Below, in pieces: positions 1 to 6,351 of a DNA stretch of 25,575 nucleotides (position 1 is its first letter; every line of letters begins with the position of its first letter). The stretch is from Merdiplasma sp905207905 (GTDB lineage: Bacteria; Bacillota; Clostridia; Lachnospirales; Lachnospiraceae): positions 1-25,575 of the forward strand of contig CABRXX010000034.1 of NCBI GenBank assembly GCA_902475025.1, read 5' to 3'. Under the pieces are notes generated by a model. That model searched no databases. It was not told the origin of the DNA and was given only the letters and a program-made list of their open reading frames with translations. The translations under genes were made by a program, and so were the position numbers.

Positions 1-59
1 TGCACCGTTTGAATTGCATTAGAGTATTCATTTATGTGAGCAATATATTCTTTCTCCAT
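1..59 (-). CDS. Start of a Cas3-like gene (partial, runs off the left edge)
   Basis: Only the first 19 codons are inside the window, read leftwards from an ATG at 59. They give MEKEYIAHINEYSNAIQTV. A GGGGGA ribosome binding site sits about 6 bases upstream of the ATG. The pattern Y-[IL]-A-H-I followed about ten residues later by Q-T-V is how the N-terminal HD nuclease domain of Cas3 usually begins in type I CRISPR systems. A CRISPR array lies 370 bases upstream in the same orientation, which supports the call. Cas3 is the helicase-nuclease recruited by Cascade to degrade target DNA. So few residues are visible that other HD-domain proteins cannot be excluded, and the rest of the cas operon is outside the window. 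Confidence 0.55.
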   Translation of the reverse strand, partial: MEKEYIAHINEYSNAIQTV

Positions 60-425
60 GGCATATCCCCCAAACGAAACACAAAAAGCAACAACATATC
101 ATTATATTAATAAAATATTAATATATTAATTTTATCAAAAACAACCATTTTTTACAAATACTTTTTTCACTATTTATTATCACCATTTATTATTTTCAGT
201 TTGTTAAAATGGTATAAATGGCATATATTATATCCAGACCTTTACGGAGACCATCCCTTTTATTTCCAATTAGGATTACAGTGCCTCATAAGGCTAAAAG
301 CGGAGCGTAAGCTTCACGATATGCGAATATGGGGAAGGACTGCCGGAGCGCTTTGCACGGAACAATCCATGTAATCCTAATTAGAGTGTTTTGACACCCT
401 AATCCAATTATTCAATGAAATTCTA
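60..425. promoter_or_regulatory. AT-rich control region between the cas3-like gene and the array
   Basis: No gene is seen here. On the minus strand a TATAAT (101-106) could serve the cas3-like gene, with only weak -35 candidates. A perfect 14-bp palindrome, ATTAATATATTAAT (117-130), lies next to it and could be an operator. The part from 268 to 382 is bounded by a long inverted repeat and is listed separately. Confidence 0.4.
268..382. other. Structured element closed by a 13-bp perfect inverted repeat
   Basis: AATTAGGATTACA (268-280) is the exact reverse complement of TGTAATCCTAATT (370-382). The 89 bases between are richer in GC than the surroundings and contain a small hairpin, GCCTCATAAGGC (284-295), and a repeated CGGAGCG (301-307 and 343-349). 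TCCAATTA occurs on both sides (265-272 and 403-410), which could be a target-site duplication. It does not match a riboswitch class that I recognise. It may be a structured RNA, the end of the CRISPR transcript, or a small MITE-like insertion. Confidence 0.4.
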
Positions 426-522
426 CGTTTTACTCACATGCTCCTAATGGAGCATGACTGTGCTATGCACTCAATTACTTTTTTAATCTATTTCTACTCA
501 TATACTCCTTGAGGAGCATAAC
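426..522 (-). repeat. Degenerate terminal CRISPR unit (repeat R0, spacer S0, repeat R1)
   Basis: R0 (426-458) differs from the consensus at several places, but its outermost stem pair has changed on both sides, giving CATGCTCC and GGAGCATG, so the hairpin is kept. R1 (490-522) keeps the whole handle; one stem pair becomes G-U in the minus-strand RNA and the loop becomes UCAA. The spacer between them (459-489) is 31 bases and AT-rich, unlike the other spacers. A crRNA made from this unit should still be processed. See the findings for its possible target. Confidence 0.75.
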
Positions 523-1462
523 GGCGTTTATGGTACATTGCCCGGAGGACTGGGTGATTTCTACTCATATGCTTCTCGCGGAGCATAACGGGACAAAGAT
601 CTGGAAGAATAAGATCCAGGGCCTATTTCTACTCATATGCTCCTCGCGGAGCATAACGTCGCAGGGTAATGAAAATCACGATAATATCTTTAATTTCTAC
701 TCATATGCTCCTCGCGGAGCATAACGGGATGCGTTGGGGGCTACAGACAAAACAATCCAATTTCTACTCATATGCTCCTCGCGGAGCATAACGCTGCCGA
801 AAAGGATATCCCGGCATCAGCCTGGATTTCTACTCATATGCTCCTCGCGGAGCATAACGCTTCATTTTCACTAATCATCCTTTGCATCTTCAAATTTCTA
901 CTCATATGCTCCTCGCGGAGCATAACTTAGGCGTGGTAGGCTGGCTGGAGATCGACTCCATTTCTACTCATATGCTCCTCGCGGAGCATAACCAAGATCT
1001 GTAAACTCTGTTGCGTATGCAGTGGTATTTCTACTCATATGCTCCTCGCGGAGCATAACTCATCTGGATCCGGATTGCCTAAGCCATACGAACGATTTCT
1101 ACTCATATGCTCCTCGCGGAGCATAACTGTCCTCACCCAATGCAGACCAGACCACAGAAGCATTTCTACTCATATGCTCCTCGCGGAGCATAACGCCGGA
1201 GGCAGATCGTTCCTGGTGCACGTCCAACAATTTCTACTCATATGCTCCTCGCGGAGCATAACATTTTTAAAGTTCAGTTTGATGATCTTATGCGAATTTC
1301 TACTCATATGCTCCTCGCGGAGCATAACGGGGGCAGCAATTTGATTGATGTAAGCGATCTTGAATTTCTACTCATATGCTCCTCGCGGAGCATAACACAA
1401 CATTTATTCCTGGAAAATTTGATAACGATATTTCTACTCATATGCTCCTCGCGGAGCATAAC
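426..1462 (-). CRISPR. CRISPR array, 16 repeats and 15 spacers, type I-C-like repeat
   Basis: The repeats are 33 bases. As written on the plus strand each starts ATTTCTACTCA, continues with the stem TATGCTCC, loop TCGC, stem GGAGCATA, and ends AC. Repeat starts are 426 (degenerate), 490 (variant), 557 (one mismatch), 625, 693, 760, 826, 894, 960, 1027, 1095, 1162, 1230, 1296, 1364 and 1430; the last 13 are identical. Spacers are 33-35 bases, except the first at 459-489, which is 31. Decay at the 426 end marks it as leader-distal, so transcription should be on the minus strand. In that sense the hairpin has a GCGA (GNRA) tetraloop near the repeat's 5' end and leaves an 11-base tail, TGAGTAGAAAT, next to each spacer. 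This is the type I-C layout (Cas5d processing leaves an 11-base handle), although that tail usually ends ATTGAAAC or ATTGAAAT. Confidence 0.97.
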
Positions 1463-1709
1463 CGCTATATTTTGTTATATATTATAAGCATACACCCTAT
1501 ATCCGGAAATTAATAGTTTTTTCTTATCTTTTTACTCACATATTCTATTTCAATCCCGCCCACAGATCAGGCGAACCTTCCGAAATATTTCAATCACTTC
1601 TGCTTCGCCTTACAAAAAACCTCTCTCCCCTTCTATCCCGGTCATTGATTCCTAATATACAATACAGGGTATTTCCGGTTCTTCTCAAATTACTTCTGAG
1701 TTTTCCTTA
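1463..1709 (-). promoter_or_regulatory. Probable CRISPR leader
   Basis: This AT-rich gap lies between the newest (identical) repeats and the SWIM gene. On the minus strand it carries TATAAT (1481-1486) with a weak -35, TTTCCG (1504-1509), 17 bases away, about 19 bases before the first repeat. A degraded repeat-like stretch near 1527-1547 and two copies of ATTTCAATC (near 1549 and 1588) are also present; on the minus strand these read GATTGAAAT, the usual end of type I-C and I-B repeats. No gene is seen. Confidence 0.5.
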
Positions 1710-2138
1710 TCAATATCCTTTCTTTTCTTCCAACTCTACCAATGCATGAAATAATTTTTCCTGGAGTTCTTTTTTGGGAAGAGACTTCACATATTTTTCC
1801 AGCACTTCATAATACTGCCGTTCCCTTTCCTCTTCTTCTGCCTCCCATTCTTCTATTTTCTTTCGAAAATCTTGGGCAGCCTTAGGCTCCGCCGTAAAAT
1901 AAAGCGCAATCATATGTTTACAAATCACTCTGCGTCCCTTTGCAAATACACAGTCACAAACAGATTTTCTCGGATGCTCTGTATCAATATGGACATGATA
2001 CACCTTTTCTTCACTTCCGGACACAATCCCATCGTATATGTACTGTCCACTCTTTACCCATGTCAAAACTCGCTTTGCTTCATAATAATCCATTCCACGC
2101 CACACAGAATTTCCGCTTGCCAATTCAATTAGTCCCAT
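1710..2138 (-). CDS. SWIM zinc-finger protein
   Basis: This 142-residue protein contains a SWIM-type zinc-binding motif, C61-x-C63-x9-C73-x-H75, in the sequence VCDCVFAKGRRVICKH. SWIM domains bind DNA or partner proteins. The segment before it (residues 15-55) looks like the beta strands that usually precede the motif, and the last 50 residues are a highly charged, E/K-rich, probably coiled helix. The start at 2138 follows a purine-rich GGAGGGAGGGA ribosome binding site. The gene runs on the minus strand and ends just before the CRISPR leader, so read-through could enter the array. It has its own promoter at 2235-2264. The family is clear; a link with CRISPR is only inferred from position. 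Confidence 0.85.
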   Translation of the reverse strand: MGLIELASGNSVWRGMDYYEAKRVLTWVKSGQYIYDGIVSGSEEKVYHVHIDTEHPRKSVCDCVFAKGRRVICKHMIALYFTAEPKAAQDFRKKIEEWEAEEEERERQYYEVLEKYVKSLPKKELQEKLFHALVELEEKKGY

Positions 2139-2234
2139 AGCCCTTATCCCTCCCTCCTAAAACATCTGCTTTCTAAACATTCTATCAACTTTTTCATCTC
2201 TAAAATATATTAATTATATTTTTAATCTAAGAAA

Positions 2235-2264
2235 AGTATATACTGTTTATACACTACTTGTCAA
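2235..2264 (-). promoter_or_regulatory. Sigma-A-type promoter of the SWIM gene
   Basis: On the minus strand TTGACA (2259-2264) is followed after 18 bases by TATACT (2235-2240). Transcription should start near 2228, about 90 bases upstream of the SWIM start codon. The bases from 2228 downwards match the seed of the degenerate CRISPR spacer S0. Confidence 0.6.
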
Positions 2265-2464
2265 CTGTATTAATTATACAAAAGTATCCTGTCTCACGAA
2301 TAGGTTTTCCCAAAAACCAGCTATACAGCCCCTCCTGGAGCTCTGACACATTCAACAAATCCGGCTCAGCCATTCATGGGTACATAGCTTTCTCTTCCCA
2401 CAACTGTCATTCGTTCAAGCGAAACTTTTTTGTATGCTTCACCAGCTCTATGCCTTCCTATCAT
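2257..2464 (-). pseudogene. Two overlapping short ORFs, possibly remains of one gene
   Basis: Directly after the nitrilase stop codon the minus strand carries a 32-codon ORF (2366-2464, starting MIGRHRAGEA) that overlaps a 39-codon ORF in another frame (2257-2373, starting MAEPDLLNVS and ending NTVDK). The second reads like real protein, with the segment GLYSWFLGKPIRETGYF, but has no good ribosome binding site and is preceded in frame by a stop. A broken gene with a frameshift is a fair guess; I do not recognise the family. Confidence 0.2.
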
Positions 2465-2467
2465 CTT

Positions 2468-3355
2468 TTATGCTCTGTAATCGCCTCTAATAAATGGCTG
2501 ATCTCTCCCTGTATCTATTAAAATCCCATACTTTCGGGGATGCCGGTAAGCGTTCCCGTGTACTTCTTTTTCTCGGTAGCTGCGCAGCTGCTCTAAATCA
2601 AGCTCTGCAATAAAAATGCCCTCGCTTCCGTCCGCCTGCAAAATACAGGTATCTCTCGAATTTTCCATATTCGGCAGATACGCCACTCCGTCAAATACGC
2701 TGGAACCGCCGTTGCAGTCAGGAACACCGGCGGGATAATTGCAGGTGGCAATCGCAAGCATATTTTCAAAAGCTCTTGCCCGAAGCTGTGAAAGGCGGTT
2801 GATTTCCATTGGACAGGCATTTGGAACCAAAATCAGTTCTGCGCCTTTGAGCATAAGTATCCTTGCACTTTCTGGAAATTCCCTGTCGTAACAGATCATT
2901 GCGCCCACCCGCACTTCTCCGCAGGCTGTGCTAAGAGAACAAACATTAAAGTCCTCTCCGGGAGTCAGATTTTTCTCCACGTCAAAATCGCAGGTATGGA
3001 CCTTAGCATAAGTAAGTTTTTTGTTTCCAAACCGGTCAATTAAAACCATCGTGTTGCGCGGACCGCCCTCATACCTTTCAAGCAGGGTAATGCCGATCGC
3101 CATGTTCAGCTCTTTTGCAAGTTTCCCGAATGAAACCACAAAATCATCTTCAAGCAAAATCCCCTCGGCAGTCCATTCTTCCAGAGGACGGTCATAAATC
3201 CGATACCCGTTGCTCCACATTTCAGGGAACAAGGCAATATCTGCTCCCATACACTTCGCCTTTTTGCAAGCTTCCATGCCCTTGTTCAGATTTTCGGGCA
3301 GAGTGGCACAGGGAACTAACTGTAATAAAGCAATTTTCAATGTTTTCATACTCAA
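2468..3355 (-). CDS. Carbon-nitrogen hydrolase (nitrilase superfamily)
   Basis: This 295-residue enzyme has the full nitrilase-superfamily triad: E45 in FPEMWSNGY, K118 in YAKVHTCDF and C155 in MICYDREFPE. These enzymes hydrolyse amides or nitriles through a cysteine thioester; the segment GAMICYDREFPESAR resembles the N-carbamoylputrescine and omega-amidase branches. The substrate cannot be read from the sequence. It is probably cytoplasmic, with no signal peptide. The start is either TTG at 3355, better spaced from GGGAAG, or ATG at 3349 two codons later. The gene is alone, with its own promoter at 3421-3448. Confidence 0.9.
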   Translation of the reverse strand: MSMKTLKIALLQLVPCATLPENLNKGMEACKKAKCMGADIALFPEMWSNGYRIYDRPLEEWTAEGILLEDDFVVSFGKLAKELNMAIGITLLERYEGGPRNTMVLIDRFGNKKLTYAKVHTCDFDVEKNLTPGEDFNVCSLSTACGEVRVGAMICYDREFPESARILMLKGAELILVPNACPMEINRLSQLRARAFENMLAIATCNYPAGVPDCNGGSSVFDGVAYLPNMENSRDTCILQADGSEGIFIAELDLEQLRSYREKEVHGNAYRHPRKYGILIDTGRDQPFIRGDYRA

Positions 3356-3420
3356 AATTTTCTTCCCTGCCTTTACCTATTCAAATTGTTTTCCGCCTTA
3401 ACTCCATACCTGTTTCTCTT

Positions 3421-3448
3421 ATTATACCGCAGGAACCTGCAATGTAAA
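3421..3448 (-). promoter_or_regulatory. Promoter of the nitrilase gene with a palindrome in the spacer
   Basis: On the minus strand TTTACA (3443-3448) is followed after 16 bases by TATAAT (3421-3426). The spacer holds a perfect dyad, GCAGGTTCCTGC (3429-3440), well placed to be a repressor operator. Confidence 0.5.
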
Positions 3449-3455
3449 GCAAAAG

Positions 3456-3489
3456 CAGGCTGCGGTTTGAATTTGAAAATCGCAGCCTG
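3456..3489. terminator. Hairpin, probably a bidirectional terminator
   Basis: CAGGCTGCG (3456-3464) pairs with CGCAGCCTG (3481-3489) around a 16-base loop. It is followed by TTTTTT on the plus strand (3497-3502) and by a CTTTTGCTTT run on the minus strand. It lies just upstream of the nitrilase promoter, so it would stop read-through from the guaA side. Confidence 0.5.
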
Positions 3490-3525
3490 TCGAAAATTTT
3501 TTATCGCCCTGAACATATGCATAGC

Positions 3526-3575
3526 AAAGCCCTTAGCCATGAGCATATCATTTCCCACTCACAGCTAAGGGCTTT
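3526..3575. terminator. 12-bp perfect hairpin, terminator-like
   Basis: AAAGCCCTTAGC (3526-3537) pairs perfectly with GCTAAGGGCTTT (3564-3575) around a 26-base loop. This resembles the terminators that follow integrase genes in integrative elements, but no gene is seen ending here. Confidence 0.4.
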
Positions 3576-3587
3576 ATAATATGGTTT

Positions 3588-3721
3588 CGTTCAGAGCCAA
3601 GCGAATGTTGCAAATATATGCGTTGAGCGCTTGCACTCATAAACATATATTTGCATACATTCATTTGGCGGATACGCCACAACGTGGAAATATGCAATAT
3701 TTCCGAGTATGGCTCTGAACG
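3588..3721. other. Multi-branched palindromic element in the guaA-nitrilase gap
   Basis: A 12-bp perfect closing stem, CGTTCAGAGCCA (3588-3599) with TGGCTCTGAACG (3710-3721), encloses three further hairpins. The first pairs 3603-3620 with 3644-3662, 18 bp with one bulged base. The second is TGGCG-GATA-CGCCA (3666-3679). The third is GGAAATAT-GCA-ATATTTCC (3686-3704). Almost every base of the 134 is in a stem or a short loop. No coding sequence fits. It may be a structured RNA or a folded mobile-element end. Confidence 0.6.
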
Positions 3722-3799
3722 CTTTGTTGCACAACCGCCTGTCAATTATTCTCTAACCATAAAACCACTGGATTACAAGAATAATGGCTCTTATGCAAC

Positions 3800-3862
3800 T
3801 GTTATCAATTTGTTATCAAAAGACTTCTTGAAGTGCCGCAAACCCGCATAAACACTGGGTTT
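3800..3862. other. Paired direct repeats and hairpin beside the guaA 3' end (possible att remnant)
   Basis: TGTTATCAA occurs twice, 11 bases apart (3800-3808 and 3811-3819), on the same helical face. This is the usual form of arm-type sites for tyrosine integrases. A short hairpin, AAACCC (3840-3845) with GGGTTT (3857-3862), follows and could be a weak guaA terminator. The 3' end of guaA is a known integration site for integrative elements, so this may be a scar. No matching second attachment site is in the window. Confidence 0.3.
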
Positions 3863-3877
3863 TTACGATACTCCAAC

Positions 3878-5170
3878 TTATTCAAACTCTATGGTTGCCG
3901 GCGGCTTAGGTGACATATCGTAGCATACCCGATTCACATTCTCCACCTCTGCAAGGATCCGCTCTGTAATCTTCTGAAGTACCTCCCAATCTACCCGCTC
4001 AATGGTGGCGCTCATAGCGTCAATAGTATTGATGGCGCGGATGATCACCATATATTCAAAACATCTCGCATGATTCTTCATGCCTACAGACTTGAAATCC
4101 GGCACTACAGTAAAGTACTGCCATACCTTCTTATCCAAGCCTGCCTTCGCAAATTCTTCCCGCAAAATGGCATCGGATTCTCTCACTGCCTCTAAACGAT
4201 CTCTGGTAATGGCTCCCAGACAACGAACCCCAAGTCCCGGTCCCGGGAAGGGCTGACGATAGACCATCTCCGCCGGAAGCCCCAGCTCCAGGCCGCAGGC
4301 CCGCACTTCATCCTTAAACAGCTGTTTTAAAGGCTCCACCAATTCAAACTGCAGATCCTCAGGCAATCCGCCTACGTTGTGATGAGATTTTACCATTTTA
4401 GCTGTCTTGGTTCCACTCTCAATAATATCCGGATAGATGGTTCCCTGCCCCAGGAAATCAATTCCCTCCAGCTTTCTTGCTTCCTCTTCGAATACCCGGA
4501 TGAACTCTCCTCCAATGATCTTTCGCTTCTGCTCCGGATCTGCCACATTTTCCAGCTTGGTAAGGAAACGTTCGGTTGCATCTACATAAATCAGGTTAGC
4601 ATGAAGCTGATTCCGAAATACCTCTACTACACTCTCTGACTCATTTTTACGCATCAGACCATGGTTGACATGAACGCATACCAACTGCTGCCCAATGGCC
4701 TTGATCAGCAAAGCTGCCACGACAGAGGAATCTACTCCACCAGAGAGGGCCAGCAGCACCTTACGGTTTCCTACCTGCTTTCGGATCAGTTCCACCTGGT
4801 CTTCAATAAAGTTCTTCATATTCCAGTTTGCCTCTGCATGACACTGACGGAACACAAAATCTCTAAGTTCTTCTTCCTTTGGAAGCTGCTGGTACTTTTT
4901 TTCACATTGGGAGGAAGGATAATCTACAGAGATCACTGGATATCCCCAGTCATAAAGCTCCGGACGCACTTCAACAGCAACTCCGTCAACTATGCGGTTT
5001 TCTCCCCCGTTTAAAATAATGCCTTTCACATTGTCTAGTTTCTGAATTTCTTCCTGGGTAATATCGTGGGGATGAATTTCACTGTAAACCCCTAAATCCC
5101 GAATCTGTCGAGCGAGAACCGTGTTTTCTGTACTTCCAAGATCCAGAATTACAATCATATCCTGTTTCAT
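3878..5170 (-). CDS. guaA: GMP synthase with a truncated glutaminase domain
   Basis: The enzyme makes GMP from XMP, ATP and an ammonia source. The ATP-pyrophosphatase half is intact, with the P-loop SGGVDSS at residues 143-149, and so is the dimerisation domain with its PFPGPGLGVR and C-terminal PPATIE segments. The N-terminal class I glutaminase region is only about 115 residues instead of about 190-200. The oxyanion-type NGG (54-56) is kept, but the strand that should carry the catalytic cysteine reads YPVISVDYPSSQ, and the block with the catalytic His and Glu is missing. The protein is 430 residues, against about 510 for the family. It is therefore predicted to use free ammonia or a partner glutaminase. 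The start at 5170 has GGAG 8 bases upstream; the frame stays open further upstream but has no ribosome binding site there. Confidence 0.93.
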   Translation of the reverse strand: MKQDMIVILDLGSTENTVLARQIRDLGVYSEIHPHDITQEEIQKLDNVKGIILNGGENRIVDGVAVEVRPELYDWGYPVISVDYPSSQCEKKYQQLPKEEELRDFVFRQCHAEANWNMKNFIEDQVELIRKQVGNRKVLLALSGGVDSSVVAALLIKAIGQQLVCVHVNHGLMRKNESESVVEVFRNQLHANLIYVDATERFLTKLENVADPEQKRKIIGGEFIRVFEEEARKLEGIDFLGQGTIYPDIIESGTKTAKMVKSHHNVGGLPEDLQFELVEPLKQLFKDEVRACGLELGLPAEMVYRQPFPGPGLGVRCLGAITRDRLEAVRESDAILREEFAKAGLDKKVWQYFTVVPDFKSVGMKNHARCFEYMVIIRAINTIDAMSATIERVDWEVLQKITERILAEVENVNRVCYDMSPKPPATIEFE

Positions 5171-5290
5171 GTGTTTTCTCCTTTTTTGTATGAAATTATG
5201 CTTTGCGCCGGGACACAATTTGTGCTGTTTTGTACTGTTTCCTACGAAGTTTTCGCTGCGTCTGGCGGCTTGTGTTCCTTAAGTGTTCCT

Positions 5291-5296
5291 ATTATA
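5291..5296 (-). promoter_or_regulatory. -10 element of the guaA promoter
   Basis: On the minus strand TATAAT lies about 120 bases upstream of the guaA start codon. The -35 at the right distance is weak. No purine riboswitch is recognised in the leader that follows. Confidence 0.4.
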
Positions 5297-5424
5297 TCAC
5301 GTCTTTGCTGAAAAGTCTTTACAGAAAATTCATGAGAATTTCGTTTTTTCTGTTTCTTCTGTTTAGAAAAAGATGTATAATGATGGTAAATATTACTATA
5401 CTATTTTAAGCGAGGAACGGTCAG

Positions 5425-6237
5425 ATGAAAAAAACGCTCAAAAAAGGTCCCATTTTGTGTACTGCAGGCCCTCATCAGGGACGTATCGGTTATCTGGATG
5501 ATTTTGGTATGGACTGCACCCTTTGTCCGGAAATCTGCTGCGTAAAAATTTGCGAACGCAGCCGGGAAAGCTGCAGCTCCTGCACTGATCTCCTGAAAAA
5601 ACATGGTGCCTGCCCGGCTATGGCCATCGTCTATTTCGGCAGGATACCGTTCTGCTCTGAATATGTCTTTCTTCCAGTGGAGCACTGCACAAATGAAATT
5701 TCTCCCAGGGAACTGGTCTTTCGGATTCTCGCTCTGGAAGAGCAGCTTGGCCGGATGAGCGCCAATAAAAAGAAGGCCCTCCTTTTCCAGGAATTAGAGT
5801 ACGCCCGATCTCTGCTTTATGAATACACCCTGCTCTCTGCCTTTTCCAACAGTTCCGGAAAAAATCTTCTGCTTGGTCCTCAAAGCAACGGAGCGATCTC
5901 CGCCAGAATTTACAGCGATCTCATCGGTCTGGGACACCGGCCCTGGATTCTGGGATGGACAGAATCCCTGCTTTCATCCGCTTCCCTGCCGCTGCAGGAG
6001 GGTCTTACCCGAGCCGATGCTGTACTCTTTTTCCTGTCATCCGACACGGTACACTTCCTGGAACGCCACCCTCAGCAGAGAGCATTCTTTCAAAAACTGT
6101 TCCGCTGCGGCGCTCCCTGCATCGCTCTCCTTCTGGAACCCTGCAAGATGCCTGCCTATTTACCGGATAAAAATCCCATAAAGTTTTTCCGAAATTATGA
6201 AGAAGGCTTTAAACTCCTTCTGGAACGGCTTTCCTAA
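5425..6237 (+). CDS. Cys-rich N-terminal domain with a TIR-like C-terminal domain
   Basis: This 270-residue protein has two parts. Residues 8-90 hold 11 cysteines, including C31-x2-C34-x3-CC and C50-x2-C53, and start with a small beta-rich segment, LCTAGPHQGRIGYLDDF; metal binding is likely. Residues 95-140 are helical. Residues 145-260 read like a TIR-type alpha/beta fold: strand NLLLGPQ, helix, strand HRPWILG, helix, then ADAVLFFLSS and CIALLLEPC. TIR domains act as NAD hydrolases or as interaction modules. The usual catalytic glutamate cannot be placed with confidence (E180 and E192 are the nearest), so activity is uncertain. GAGGAA lies 10 bases upstream of the start, and TATAAT is at 5376-5381. 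It is a single gene, divergent from guaA. The domain call rests on pattern reading only. Confidence 0.6.
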   Translation: MKKTLKKGPILCTAGPHQGRIGYLDDFGMDCTLCPEICCVKICERSRESCSSCTDLLKKHGACPAMAIVYFGRIPFCSEYVFLPVEHCTNEISPRELVFRILALEEQLGRMSANKKKALLFQELEYARSLLYEYTLLSAFSNSSGKNLLLGPQSNGAISARIYSDLIGLGHRPWILGWTESLLSSASLPLQEGLTRADAVLFFLSSDTVHFLERHPQQRAFFQKLFRCGAPCIALLLEPCKMPAYLPDKNPIKFFRNYEEGFKLLLERLS

Positions 6238-6351
6238 ACCTGAGCAGTTTCTCTGCACCCTTCAGACCGCCTCCCGCTCTGTTTGGCCTGCGCCTTTTTG
6301 CCTTCACACCCCTGCCCTGGCAAAGAAAACCTGCAGAAGCAGATCCGGTTC

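Noticed and set aside
426..1462. Plus-strand repeat begins ATTTCTACT, like Cas12a direct repeats
   Set aside because: The Cas12a pseudoknot partner (GTAGAT) is absent, the strong hairpin is elsewhere, and leader, decay and tetraloop all point to the minus strand.
509..1487. ORFs of 71-101 codons across the array
   Set aside because: They are translations of the CRISPR repeats (recurring MLLAEHN and LLICSSRSIT) and have no ribosome binding sites.
5171..5218. Longer N-terminus for GuaA
   Set aside because: The extra codons have no ribosome binding site, and a good one precedes the ATG at 5170.
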